33,704 nt of DNA from Zelonia costaricensis (GCA_030849075.1 JASAOO010003267.1:1-33704); one strand, 5' to 3'. Numbered from the stretch's first letter, positions 9,009-21,107 are shown. A program made the numbers and translations. The notes: a model not told the origin generated them from the sequence alone.

Positions 9009-9348
9009 CTCTCCTGTTTTCCCTCTTTCTTTTTGGGGGTGGGGGGGGGAGGTTCCGTGTCGCGTATTCGTGTAGTGCTTCCGTTCCCTGTGTGCGCCCA
9101 CAACACACACACACACACACACAGCGAGAAAACACAAAGGGAAAAAAAATAATGAAAAACGGGAACACGTCAAACGCACGCGCAACAAGACGAGGCAAGA
9201 GAAGTCAGCCGCGGAGCACACACACACACACACAAGTGACGAGAGTCAGCAAACAGAGTACACCACAAACTTGACGGAGACAAGCTGAGCGAGTGCAGTG
9301 GGACGCAAGGGAAAACAGAGAGAGAGAGAGAGACAGAGATGAAGGAAG
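9009..9348 (-). promoter_or_regulatory. Inferred leader and spliced-leader acceptor of paralogue A
   Basis: The minus strand has a CT-rich polypyrimidine tract (plus 9311-9348, GA-rich on plus). Its first downstream AG is at plus 9285-9286, giving a leader of about 276 nt. No AUG occurs before the ATG at 9008, and the in-frame open stretch above it has no ATG. Two short GU tracts (plus 9103-9123 and 9217-9234) lie in the leader. Confidence 0.5.
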
Positions 9349-10368
9349 CGTAAGTGAGTAGGAAGCAGGTGGCGTGGGAGGAGTGTGTGGGCTGCGGTGT
9401 CGCGCTCTCTCGCCGTCTCAAGCAGTGTGCTCGTGAGCGCGCCAACACCACAGTTGCCCACGTGAAAGAGTACAAACTCTGCAAGTGCGTATGTGTGTGT
9501 GTGTCGGCGTGTGAGAGGTGGGGGTATCGTGCGAGTGACTTGAGCGTTGCGATGCACGATCGTTGTCGAGGAAACGGTGTGAGAGGCGGGGTGGGGGAGG
9601 GGGAAGAGGTGTTGTGGAGGCAGAGTACACAGACACACACACACACACAACCGACTCAAGCGTGAGGAGACGTCCATCATCGCTATGTTTCACCTCACGT
9701 GGTGCGAGATTTGCGGAGCCACGGCGCGCGCGCGCGTGTGTGTGTGTAGACGTCGAGTTGTCAGAAACGTCAGTCGTGTCTGCCGCCCGTGCAAAGGGGG
9801 GGGGGGGAGGGGCGGGGGTGGGGCCTCCGAGCTTGGGCGTCAGGCGCCACGTCCTCGCCGTGTGCACGTCTTGCGTATCGTCGCTCTGCGTCTGTGCGGC
9901 ACGGACCGAGGCGAGAGGCGGAGGCGGCCGGATGGAAGTGCGCAACATGTGCCTGTTCCACAGACGGGGACACACGCGACATTCGCTGGGATCGCCAAGA
10001 AGGAGGGGGGTGTGCTGACCTGGTTCGCCTCCCTGTCCTGCCTGTGCTTGTATCTGTGTCTGTGTGTGTTCATGAGGAGTGGCGACGCATCTACTCGGGG
10101 CCTGCGGAGTAGAGTCAGCCGAGTGCACGAGAGGGGGAGGGAGGAGTGCGATAGGGTGGGGTGGGGGGATGGAAGGAGGGGTAGGTGGGCACGCCAGCCG
10201 TCCTGCGCCCCCTGCCACCCACCACTCCCCGTTCCCCTACCCCTCACGGAGAGGAGATACAAATACACACACACACACACACACTTACACAAATACACAC
10301 ACACGCACACACACTTACACACATACACACGCAATGGAGTACACACGCCCAGAAAGAGAAAAGCGGTG
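9349..10368. other. Intergenic region between paralogues B and A
   Basis: About 1 kb without a convincing gene, presumably mostly the 3' untranslated region of paralogue B. It contains TG tracts near 9487-9507 and 9735-9750, a CA tract at 9633-9649, a ten-base G run near 9787, a G-rich cluster at 10154-10189 and a duplicated CA array right after the stop of B. The stretch at 9830-10020 is of higher complexity, but I could not assign it. Confidence 0.6.
10261..10330. repeat. 30-bp tandem duplication in a CA array, 3' of paralogue B
   Basis: Two adjacent 30-bp units, 10261-10290 and 10291-10320, each begin AAATACACAC and end ACACTTACAC. They differ at one position only (A at 10275, G at 10305). 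A partial third copy follows to about 10330. The array starts 38 bases past the stop codon of the minus-strand gene at 10369. Confidence 0.9.
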
Positions 10369-11212
10369 TCACACGGTACTACCTGGCCGACTTCCACCGC
10401 CGTTGTTGTTGCCGGTCCACTTGTGGCTTGCGTACGGGTTCCAGCGGAATGCCTCGCGCTGCACGTACGTGTCCTCGTCCACCCGTAGTACCGACTCACC
10501 CTTCGTCTTCGAGCCCTCGTTGATCAGGTTGGCGGGCAGCATGCTCGTGGGGGACAGCCGGCGAGCGCCGGCATCACCACCGCCGACAAGGCTTTGCGAG
10601 AGCGGCGCGACAGCGGGGGCTGGCTGGTGGGCGCCCTGCGTAGACTCCGTCAGCAGCGGGCTGGCGGGGAAGCTCGATGGGGCGTGCGGGCTACGTGAAA
10701 ACGCGCTCGGGCCCACGCCAGCGGTGAGCCCCGTCAGCGACGCACCCAGCGAGGACGCGCCGGCGCCACCAGCGGAGGCAGCAGCCACGGGAAAAGACGC
10801 CGTGACAACGGGCACCGCCGCAGATGGTGCGGCGCTTGCTAATGCCCCTGCTGCCGGGCTGGGCGCCGTCGCTGCCGCCCCTGGCCCCATTGCCACCCCT
10901 CCCGCACCGCTCGCAGCTCCCATGGCGATCGCCGCGGTTGCTGCGCTGTTCCCGCCCGCCGGCGTGCGACGTCGCACACGCACGGTGAGCTTGTTGGCGG
11001 ACGCGTCCCCTACCGCGCCGCTCGCCCCCGCAGCCCCCACCGCAGCCGCCGTGACCGGCACTGCTGGTACGATGAGCGGCACCGTGGACAAGCCGCTGCC
11101 CATCGCGGGGTGCAGCTGGTGCGGGTGTTGCTGGTGCGGGTGTTGCGGTTGCGGGTGTTGCTGGTGCGGGTGTTGCTGTTGCGGGTGTTGCTGCTGCTGC
11201 AGCTGGTGCGGG

Positions 11213-11254
<42 letters not shown>

Positions 11255-11255
11255 G

Positions 11256-11295
<40 letters not shown>

Positions 11296-14200
11296 CTGCT
11301 GCTGTGGCTGCGGTTGCTGCGACCGGAGCTGCTCCGTCACGCTGGGCGGCATAATCATCATCATCCCTATCTGGGGCCCCCCGCTCCCGCCGAGAGGGTA
11401 GCCGCCGTACAAGGGCGAGGGTGGGCGCAGCTGCGTGTGATGCGGCGCGGAGAGCGGCGCCGGCGAGTTGGGCACGGAGGAGCCACCGGGCGTGTGCGGT
11501 GGTGGCAGCCCGACCGGGCCCCAGAAGCGGAAGATCGCCGGAATGCCGCCGCGCTCCGCCTGCGGGTGCGGCAGTGGCACGAGCTTCGCGACTGCCGAGA
11601 CGGGCCGGAACGGCGTGTTGGGCGGCAGGGGCGGGTAGTACTCGTTCTCGTGCCGCTTTCCATCCTGTATGAAGGTGTTCCCGCCGTGCTGGTAGTAGTA
11701 GTTCTGGCCGGCGGGGTTCGAGAGGCCGAGGCGGCTGGCCGCGTACGGCAACGGGCTGCCGGCGCTGTGGTGCAGAAGGCTGGCGCTGCTCGTGACGGGC
11801 GGCTGCGGCTGCGGCGGCGCAAGCATCGGTGGCCGCCGCGCGGACGTGACACCGCCACCTCCCCCAGAACGGCTTCCAGACGCGGCGTTCGCGTAGCCGG
11901 ACGACGGCGGTGGGGCGAGCGCCGGGTTGCTCAGGCTGCCAACGCGAACGGAGGTGAGGACACCGGACGGGCCGGCGGCCATGCCGAGGCGGCCGCTAAG
12001 CGCGTTGCCAGCGCTGCCGCTGTGCATCCACGGCTGCTGGGCGGGCGGTGCTCCACCGGCCGCCGCGTACGCCCCGCGGCCCGAGGTGAGTGGGCTGTGA
12101 CCCGCGGCGTCGGCGAAGGCGGAGAAGCTGACCGACTCGTCCGCGCCGGACCCGCTGTCCCGGCGCATGTGCGCTGTGGCGATCGGCTGCTGCGGCTGTG
12201 GCGGTGCCATGCTGGCGCGACCGGGCCGTGAGAGGAGCGGCGCCGCCGTCACACTGCTCGACGCGGCGTTGGTGGGCGGCGACAGCAGCGTAGACGACGC
12301 CTCGTCCTCCACCAGGCGGCTGCGGCCCGGGCACGCGACGGGCTGAGACGCGGCGGCCGCGAGCTGCTGACGGGAGGGCGGCGGCGCTTGTGCGGCCTCG
12401 GATGGCGTGGCGGGCCGCGGGGAGAGGTCGGGCCGCGTGGGGTCTGCGTGCCGCCCGCAGGTGGCTGCGCCGGTGGCTGCCGCAGATGCGGTGCCGGTCG
12501 CAGCGGTCGCCTTCTCCGGCGAGGCATCCAAACGGCGCCCGCTGTTGCCTCCGTTCGCCGATGACGGAGGGGCGAGGAGGGTGGGGGTGGCCGGGCTGGA
12601 GGACGAGCCACCTCCTCCCGACCCGGCTCCTGTCGCGGCGGTGCTGGTGAGCTGCTTCTGGGGCTTTGCGCGCGGCGGCGACGGCAGCCGCGTCAGCGCC
12701 GCCTGCGCGCGCGGCATCTCCGCCTCGCGCTTTTTCTTCGTGCGGTTCCGCTCCATCAACTTCTGCCGCCGCAGCCGCCCCTTCGCAAACTTCGGGATGA
12801 CGCCGTAGAAGTACCGCTGCCGATTGTGCCGGAAGCTCCAGAGGAAGTAGCGGCCGCCGAGCTGGATGGGGCTGCCGTCGGGCAGGCTCAGCCAGCCCAG
12901 GTCATTGCGGTCCTCGTAGAAGCGGTTATCAACGACCCACTTCGTCCAGCTCAGCAGGAGCTCGTCCAGGCCGACGCACAGCAGACGCGCTGACATGGAG
13001 GGGTCGGGCCCGGCACTGGAGCAGCCGACGCTGCCGTCCGGCGCCACCGCTGCGGCACCGGTGGTCGTCTGCAGCGTCACGGTCCCATCTCCGCTTTCCG
13101 CCGGCTGCGGCTGCAGCGCGTGGGCACCGGAGGCGGCGTTCACGTCGGCCGCCGCCGCCGCCGCCGCCGCCTTTGCGGCGAACCGGCGGCGCATCTGCAC
13201 GTGCTCGTAGTGCTCCCACCGCCGCTCGTCGAAGTTGTACACGGCGAGATCGCCATCGCGGAACTCGTCCGCGGCGTAGGTGAAGACGTGACCGTACTCC
13301 TCTAGCTCGCGGGCCTGCTGCTCGGCCAGCGCGGCGGCCTCCGCATCCGCTTCGGCGTCCGCGCCACTCCCGCAGCGGCGGGGCCGGCGGTGCTGGCCCG
13401 GGCTGCCGCGCCGAGCCCGCGTGCTGTGTCGCCGGGTCAGCGCAGACGATGCTGGCCCAGCCGACGTTGCGGCAGGTGGGTTGGTGACGCTGCTGTTGCT
13501 GCTTGTCGTCGCGGCCGCCGCCGCCGCTGGGAGAATCATCTTGCGCAGGCGGTGCGCCGCACTCGGGCCCGAGGCGGCCTCCTCGACATCGCACACGCAG
13601 AAGCACGTAATGATGTTCTTGCTGCGGAAGTACTCCGCCATGACCTCGGCGCCCTCCACCAGGCCAATCACCACCCGTTTCGTGTCGTACTGCGTGGGCG
13701 GCTCCACGCTGGCGGCCTCGCTGCACGGCCCGCACTGCGTGATGTCCACCGTGCTTGGCCGCCGCAGCCGCACCGCGCCACCGTAGCTCACGCTTGTCGT
13801 GTCCACCGGCTCGATGTAGGCGCCGATGAAGATGGGCGCCGCGGCCGCCGCGCAGTAGTACAGCAGCGCTTCGACGCAGTCCTCGCGGAGCTGAAAGAGA
13901 AAGTTGCGACCCCGCGTGGTGGCGAGCATGCCGCACTCGTACAGGGCGTGGCTGGGCCGTCGAAGGGACTTGGGCTCCGCCTGCTGGCGCTCGTTCTCAC
14001 GGAGCACGTCGTGCTGCACGTAGCTGGGCCACAACGGCGGGGTCGGCGGCGCGGCTAGGGCGGCAGTAGCAGCAGCAGCAGCAGTGGCGGCGGCATCGGC
14101 GTCGCCCTCCGGTGCCGTGGCGGCGGCGCTGGCGTTGGCCGCCACGGCCGCCGCGAGCTGCGTCACAGTCCGCTTCGTCGCCTGATCAGCGCTGGCGTCG

Positions 14201-17200
14201 TAGTCGAAGAGGGTGTACAGGGACAGCGGCGCGTGCGGCTCGAGCCGGGAGGAGAAGAGCTGGAAGTTTGGACGCGGCGGCACCTCGGGCCGCTGCGGCT
14301 GCTGCAGCCGCTGCAGGAGCGGCTCGGTGAGCGCCGGCTTCGACTCGGCGAGGTGCGCGGGCGGCGGTCCAGCTGCTGCCGTCGCCGCACTGGCCGCCAC
14401 CCCCGCGGCTGCGGCTGCGGCTGCGGCTGCGCGCTTCTGTGGAGCACCGCCACCACTACCACTACTACCACCACGGCTGCGCCCCTCCTCCTCCATGCGC
14501 AGGTCCGGGTCCTGGTCGTCGCCGTCCTCGTCCACGTGACGGCCAGTCCCGTCGCGGCGCCGGCTCAGGTGGGCCTCCGACGGCGACAAGACGGTCGCCT
14601 GCACAGGGCCCCCACTGGCAGCAGCAGCAGCGGAGGAGAAAGCGGAAGCCGCCGTTGCCGCAGCGGCAGAGGCGGGCGCCGGACCGCCCGACGCCTCCCC
14701 GCCATCGTCTGCGTCCTGCTGCCACGCACGCCCACCGCTGCGGCCCTCCCCGACCCGCACGGCGGGTGCGGCGGCGGAGGTGCTGTCGACGGCACTGGCG
14801 TCGGACACGGACGGAGCAGCGCCACCGCGCGGGCTGGGGGGCTGCGCGACCTGCTTCTCTTGCTGCTGCTTCTTGAGCCTGCGCTCCTTGCGGCGCCGCT
14901 CCGCCCGCTCCTCCTTGTCCGCGCCACCACCACCGCCGCCGCTGCCCTCGTCCTCTGCGTCGTCGTCCACGTCGTCTTCGGCGTAGTCCTCCACCGCATC
15001 GCGCGGCCCGTGGCCCTCCGGCCGCCCAATGGTGGCCGCCTCCTGCGTGCGCGTCAGGTGGTGGCTGCGCAGCTCGGCACTCTCGCCCTCGGTCAGGGTC
15101 AGCTTCGCAACTATCCTCGGCTTCTTGCTCGACGTCACGGCGGCGGATGCGTCACCTGCGGCTGCAGTGGTCGATGCGCAAGGCGGAGCGGCGGCTGCAT
15201 CGGTGGGGAGCTCCGCGGCACCCGCCGCTGCAGCGGCGGGGTTGGAGGCTTCTCCAGCCAGCGCGACCGGCAGTGCCGACCCCGCCGCCACCCCGCCCAG
15301 CCCATCTTCACTCCCCTGGAGATACAACTCCGTCGCCATGCGAGCGGCCCCGCCGCCCGCCGCCTCGGCCGTCGTCGTCGGGGACGTGTACACCGTGCAC
15401 TTCGGGATCAGCGGCGACGTCGCACCAGACGACCCGTCGTTCGCGGACGGCGCGTTGTTCGTGTTGCCCGCGTTCGGGTTGCTCGTCGTGTTGGTGTTGC
15501 GGCTCGCCGCCGTCCCGTTGCTGCCCACCTCATCGGTCGACTCCCGTTGCCGCACCGTTCGCTCTGGCGGGGTGAAGTTGCGCATCATGTACAGGTTTGC
15601 GTTGATGAAGTTGTAGTAGTTGTTTTCCCGGTCCACCACGTCGAGCCAGTTGCGCAGGAGAAGGTCCTTGTCATCTACCTCGGCCACCGCGGCCTTCGCC
15701 CGGAAGAAGGTCTCACGCACCATCTGCAAGTACGGGATGTTCGAAAGCACACACATGGACCAGATGGGGCGCGTCAAGGCATCGCCCAGCCCGGCCTGCC
15801 GACACGTCGCGCGGTACGACAGCAGCGTCACCAGCGCCGCCCGGTTGACGATCTTGTCGCCGACCGAGCCCTCAATGAAGCGGCAGACCCGCATCACCGG
15901 CGGCGGGTTCGGCAGCCGCTCCACATACGCGTCCTCGGCGGCCTCTGCAGCACGCTCGTACCCGCGCAGCCACGCCGTGCCACGAGAGCGCGAGGGCAGC
16001 AGGCCGTCCAAGCCGACCACGCGCACCGGCGTGATGTTGATGATGAACTCCTCCTCACCCTCCTCCTCGACGAGCTCCGTGTTGGACGCGGTTTCGTCCG
16101 TTTCGTCGCCCTCGTTGGGCGAGTCGAGGTCGCTCGCGCCGCCGTCCGTCGACCAGCGCCCCTCGCGCAGCGCGCGCCGGTGTGCGCGGGTAGACTTGAG
16201 CCGGCGCAGCTGCGTGTAGTCCATGCGCTGCGTCACACGCTCGCCGCACCGCGCACACCAGCCGAACCGCACTGGCGGTGCAATCTCCGGCTCACCCCCT
16301 GCCGCGAAGCCACCTGTCTGTGCCATCCCAGGCCTGCAGCCCGATGCCAGGAAGGACGAGGGCGTCGGCGGCTCATCGCAGTACACCACATCGTGCAGGC
16401 AGCGGCCGCGGACGATAGGCGTCGGCGAGACCGGCGTCGTACCCGCCGCCTGCACCGGCGCCGTCGTTGCCGCGGGTGACGCACCCGCTACGGTGGCCGA
16501 GGTGGTCGATGCGGCCGCTGCGCCGGCGCGGGGCCGTCGCAGGAAGTAGGCGAAGTGGTACAGCACGCCGTGCTCCTCCACGAGGTGCACGCGGCCGTCG
16601 CGGTACTTGGGGTCGTCCTCGAAGTGATAATGTCGCCGCTCGACCACCGGCAGCGGGGTGCGCAGCTGCTGCTGCTGCGGGGCCGCGGCAGGGCGGACGT
16701 CGTGGAACGTCGGCGCGATGTACGGGATGCGGTGCTTGCGGCAGTACTCGGCGCGCATTTCCTCCTCCTCCTCGGTGGTCATGCGCAGGGCGATCGCCTG
16801 CGGGATGGGGTACAGGAACTTCGCAGGCGGCGGCGGCGGCGTTGGGGGGCGCTGCGGCGCGTAGCCGGAACCGGCGGCCGACCCGTCCAGCGCGCTGGGC
16901 AGGGCGGCGCGCCATCGCTGCTCGTGCGCGTACAGGGCGCACATCTCTGCATCCGTGTCGACGAGGGTGTCGCGCATCGGCTCCGTGACGAGAACGCGGT
17001 AGAGCTCAACCGGGTCCTCGATCGAGGGCCGCAGGTGCCGGCCAACCCGCGCCACTCCACCCTCCGCAGGCCCAGCCGCCTCGCTGCTGCTGTGCTGGCG
17101 ACGGTGCTGCCCGCCACCACCACCACCGCCGCCGACGCCGCTGCCATCGTCACGGACCGAGTCCCCATTGCTGGCGCACTCGAGCACCTTGGCGCTGATC

Positions 17201-17505
17201 TCGTCGTCGTGGTAGTGCAGGCTTGGGTCCGGCTCATCGACCTCGGCACCCCAGTCCTCCTCCTGGGCCTCACGGAACGCCTCGGCCACGTCCTCCGGCA
17301 TCACTGCCGAGACGTCTTTCATATCGAAGCAGTACAGCGCGGACTGGCTGTTGCGGGCGTGGAAGAGCTGCTGGAAGGCGAGGCTGTTGGGGGAGCCGAA
17401 GAAGTGGTCGGTCATGGGGATGTGGAAGACGATGTGCGAGCCACAGTTTGCGAAGAAGACGGAGGAGGGGTCCTCGTTGGACTCCCTGCTGGGAAGCGCG
17501 CCCAT
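10369..17505 (-). CDS. Paralogue B: predicted myristoylated protein with QHPHQ/polyQ tail, 2378 aa
   Basis: Unrecognised family, middle member of the tandem. The N-terminus MGALPSRES is a predicted N-myristoylation site, and the ATG at 17505 is the first AUG after the inferred acceptor. Conserved blocks: 1 (1-110, LAFQQLF, RNSQS, DPSLHYHD, the last also in A); 2 (152-200, VDTDAEMC, EQRWRAA); 3 (227-258, FLYPIPQAI then a Glu run); 4 (294-320, DDPKYRDGRVHLVEE); 5 (484-653, PVRVVGLDGLL, GDKIVNR, LSNIPYLQ); 6 (1180-1254, AAAAAPIF and SYGGAVRLR, then a CFCVC stretch near 1300); 7 (1402-1443, DGDLAVYNF, RWEHYE); 8 (1506-1590, RNDLGW, GRYFLWSF, RYFYGVIPKFAK, then a Lys/Arg cluster). An insert unique to B has cysteines at 369, 376, 390, 417 and 420. 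The tail (about 1590-2378) is Ser/Pro/Ala-rich with a Gln/His repeat. FRWNPYASHKWTG lies about 20 residues from the end. B resembles C more than A in blocks 6-8. Confidence 0.93.
11116..11310 (-). repeat. 15-bp minisatellite (QHPHQ) and polyglutamine tract inside paralogue B
   Basis: Five tandem 15-bp units (11116-11190) and a sixth at 11203-11217 follow CTGGTGCGGGTGTTG with one or two substitutions. On the minus strand each unit encodes Gln-His-Pro-His-Gln or a Gln/Pro variant. They are followed by alternating CTG/TTG triplets to about 11304, encoding roughly 30 glutamines broken by one proline, with a pure CTG run of about seven at the far end. Length variation between strains is likely. 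Confidence 0.95.
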
Positions 17506-17728
17506 CTTTGCGGACGGACAAACACAGATCCACAGAAGCGCTGATGCACACACACACACAGACACACACACACACACGCACACGTTAGGGTGCTTACTTA
17601 TCCTTCTGCTCTTCACCACGTTAGGGGCCGTATCAGCTTACCGAGGTCGGCCTCCGTCAATCCACTCGACACACACGCACACACACAAACACAGACACAC
17701 ACGCAGCGGAAGAGGGGAGAAAAGAAGA
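17506..17728 (-). promoter_or_regulatory. Inferred leader and spliced-leader acceptor of paralogue B
   Basis: The minus-strand polypyrimidine tract (plus 17706-17728) is followed by a GU-rich stretch and then the first AG at plus 17665-17666. This gives a leader of about 159 nt with no AUG before the start at 17505. A CA tract (plus 17546-17578) lies within the leader. Confidence 0.45.
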
Positions 17729-18263
17729 ACAAAAGCAAAGACAACCAAACGAAAAGCGAAGGCAAAGGACGTAAACGAGAGAACGAAGGTTTTAGGAAGC
17801 GGGAAGACGATGATCGACAAGTGAGAGAGCGACACTGCTGCGTGTTGAGGGGGAGGGGAGGGGGGGGAGGCGGGGGAAGGGGAGGTTGGTGGTGGAGTCG
17901 ATCCGGGAAGACTCTAGAGTGAACCTGAGTAACGGGCTGGCTGGACGTCAGGAGGTTCGGCAGCAGACCAGAACGCGAAGGACGCAGAAGCCACAAACGC
18001 ACAAACGCAGGAAGTACGCGAGATCACGGAGGGACGGAAGAGAAGAACAGACACGCAGGCGAAACTAAGAGAAGGTGGAGTCGAGTCCGCGGAGAGTTTG
18101 GGGAGGGAGGTACAACAGCGGAGGTCTCTCCCGCGTAAACAAGACAATCGGAAGGCGAAGCGCCACACGCAAGAAGGGAGAAGATGGTGAAAGCGGTGGG
18201 GAGAAGAAGAAGGACAGAAAGCAGAAACTAGTGGACGCTGGGTGAGGGCCGCGCGTAAAGGCA

Positions 18264-18265
<2 letters not shown>

Positions 18266-18301
<36 letters not shown>
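18266..18301. repeat. (CA)18, a longest-class pure dinucleotide tract
   Basis: Thirty-six bases of uninterrupted CA on the plus strand, among the longest pure dinucleotide runs in the window. It lies about 760 bases upstream of paralogue B, beyond its inferred splice acceptor. Confidence 0.95.
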
Positions 18302-18303
<2 letters not shown>

Positions 18304-19179
18304 AAACAAGCCACAACAGGCACACGCACTCGCACAGGGCTACGTGCTGATGTTGCTGCGTTTTCTTTCTTCCGCCGGCCGGTCAGGCACCGAACCTCGA
18401 ACGGAGAACAAGAGAGGAACTAAACAGGCAATGGGAAGTGCCGCGACCGACGCGACAGCCGTCACGCGGAAACACACACACACACACACTCGCACGAAAC
18501 ACACACAGAGAACAACAACAACAGCAGGTGCAGGGAGACGTTAGGGACGGTAACACGACGGAGTACTCGAGGACACCAAGGCGAGATAGGTAAGCGAGAG
18601 GGGGAAGAAAGAAGAAAAACGAGGAAAGGCAACACAAAGACTGGGGAAACAGAAGAGGTCGGGTGCGGGGTGGGGGGCGGTGGGTCGGGGCCGGTGCTGT
18701 GCGCCCTGAGGAGGGAGGGGCAGGGAGGGAGGGGGGGGGGAGTGTGAGGGGCCGCGGGTTGGTGGTGGTGGTGCGTCGACTGCAAAGACGGCGTCCGACA
18801 CAACTGGTAGAGGATTGTGAATGGAAAGAGGGAAGAGAGCGGGGAGGAGGGGGAGTGTGCAGCGAGTGTAGGGGTAGGGTGATGACGGAAGAAGGTACCG
18901 GCAACACACACACACACACACACATACACAACTACGCGCGAGGATGCACAGCAGCAGACGGCAGCACTCGTGCACCCGAACAGAGACTACGACGCAAAAA
19001 GAAAACGACCAGCACGGGGAAAGCAACGACCAGCAGGCGCGACGAGCAAGGAAGCGGGAGAAAAAACAGAAGCGAGGATGCGGATGTGCTTGTGTGTGCC
19101 GCCTCCGTGCCCGCTCGTGCGCCTCCGCGCGTGCTTGAACACAAATCACAAGCCAAGAAGCGTCTCCCTGCACGGACAC

Positions 19180-19248
19180 ACACACACACACACACGCACT
19201 GACACACACTGACACACACTGACACACACACACACACACGCACACCCG
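19180..19248. repeat. CA array with a tandem 10-bp unit
   Basis: A CA array in which the 10-bp unit ACTGACACAC is repeated three times near 19197-19226, flanked by pure CA on both sides. This is a higher-order expansion of the dinucleotide repeat. Confidence 0.85.
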
Positions 19249-21061
19249 CACAGAAACAGGCAGAGACAGAATTGTCTGACGTTGCGTTCGTCTTGCGCCG
19301 CCTACAGAGCTGTAACAGGACACAAGAAATAACACACAACGGGCGGTAGCCGAGGCACGCACAAGGTTAAATACGTAAGGGAGCCTTACCAACAGCGGAG
19401 AGCGGGGGGATGATGGGGGGGGGAGAGAGAGGACGACGAGGTAAGCCAGGCACAACTAAACGCGGTGCGTGAGCGCGGAGAAGCAGCCGACCCTGCACGC
19501 AGACAAACACACAGACAAACACAGACACACACGCGCGCAGGAAGGATAGCGCGTCTCCAAAAGTCTGAGACGAGCGCGGCTGAGAAGAGAGGAAGGGAGC
19601 GCGCGCTGCGACAGCAGAGAGGCAAGAGCACAACAAGATCGAGTAGACCGGAATGCAGACGTTTGATGCAATTGGAAGTTTTTGGTATGTGTGTGTGTGT
19701 GTGACGTTTGGCACAGGTGTCTGTGCGTTTGCGAGTATGGCGTACGTGACGGTGATGGTGGAAGAAGAGGGGGGAAGAGAGGAGTGGGAGGTGGGGGGGG
19801 GGGAGTGGCGAAGAAGAATGCGCTTGCACGGTACCACCCCTCTCGTTCGCTGTGCTAGGCTCGAGCTTTGTGAGTGTGAGTGTGTGTGTGTGTGCGTGTG
19901 TGTACAGATCGCCAGTATTTGTTTTTGGGAGATGCAGACGCACATTATGCAAGAAAACAGGGTGCGAGAGGGAGAGCGAGGAGATTGGGCAGATGTGGAA
20001 CGGATGACGCCGAGGTGCAAAGTCCCGCGTGCGCTGCCGCACCCTCACGCGACGGCGCTTCACTTCCCTCCCCCCACCTGCACCAAAGCGTTTGTTGATC
20101 GAGCAAGCGTGTGCGTGATCATCTCGCTCAGCACAACGGCGACGGGGGGACGGAAAGGAAGTGCGGCGCCTGACGGGGGTGTGCCCCTGCACACGAAGCT
20201 TCAGCGTTAACGCGCCGGTGCGGGGCGAGAGAGGGGGGCGCAGCGGCTCGGCTTCCGACACGGCACAGATGTGTCCACGCACACGCACACGCAGACGCAC
20301 ACACAACGAAAAACGTGTGCGTCCGCACTCTCCGCCTTCCCCCACCGTCCGCGGAGGCGAGGCACGTTGTCTTTTTTTTTTTTTGCGGCAGGCAGCGCCA
20401 CGTTTGTGCGATGTACTTTCACCTTCACCTTTTTCGTTTGTTCATGTATTGTTGAGTGTTGGCCGACTGGGGGAGGGCGAGGGAGAGGGGGGCGGGGGTG
20501 CAACGAGGGAAAGAAAGCGTGCGATGGCCGTACATGGAACAGGAAAGGTCGGAGGGGCGGTGGTGGTGGTGGTTGTCGAGGAGCGAACATCACGCCAAGC
20601 AAAGAGTGGAAGCACACAAGCACATACACACACACACTCACACACACACACAAACACGGAGCATCTAAAGCTGCAGCGTGTGTAGTACCGGCCAAAGGGG
20701 AAGAGGTACACCGCTGCTGACACCACGCAGGGCCAGAGAGCGTTCAACGACAACAGCTACACCAACACAAACACACCCACACACACACACACAAACAGAC
20801 ATACAGACAAGCACATCGCTGAAGAAAAGCCCGTGCTTCCCTACTTGCTGCTGTCACACAGCACAAGTTGTGTGAGGGGGGAGGGAGGGGGGGGGGAACG
20901 GCAGTTGGTGGGCAGGAAGTGTGCGTCGCCATCATATGTGAGCCAGCATAAGCGACGACGCACTCTGTCCCACTCAATCCCCCTTCATCGCCGAGATAAA
21001 AAAAAAAAACAAGCCGACACAAGAGACGACCTGCTCTATATGCACACCCACCCTCTGCCCT

Positions 21062-21064
21062 ACA

Positions 21065-21104
<40 letters not shown>
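21062..21104. repeat. CA tract of about 40 bases
   Basis: CA alternation on the plus strand with one AT step near its start, within the presumed 3' untranslated region of the 3572-residue gene. Confidence 0.9.

Positions 21105-21107
<3 letters not shown>

Larger units (their letters stand above)
17729..19400. other. Upstream half of the 4.4-kb gap between paralogues C and B
   Basis: No convincing gene. The plus strand is purine-rich with repeated CA tracts: 18266-18301, 18472-18489, 18903-18930 and 19180-19248. Open frames here translate into Cys-Val, Thr-His, Pro or Ser runs and are artefacts of these repeats. The region is spacer or distal 3' untranslated sequence of the 3572-residue gene. 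Confidence 0.6.

Noticed and set aside
9009..9233. N-terminal extensions of the giant frames (to 9233, 17619 and 32654)
   Set aside because: The extensions have no ATG; they would start at GTG or TTG and encode Cys-Val repeats from CA tracts. The conserved MG-x-LPSRES start is the first ATG in each case.
19653..20210. Plus-strand frame of 185 codons
   Set aside because: It crosses TG repeats, lies against the direction of the cluster and shows no recognisable domain.
18541..20345. Minus-strand open frames in the 4.4-kb gap (18541-19455 and 19386-20345)
   Set aside because: Their proteins consist of Cys-Val, Thr-His and Pro/Ser runs from dinucleotide repeats and pyrimidine-rich DNA. They contain no conserved block or domain.
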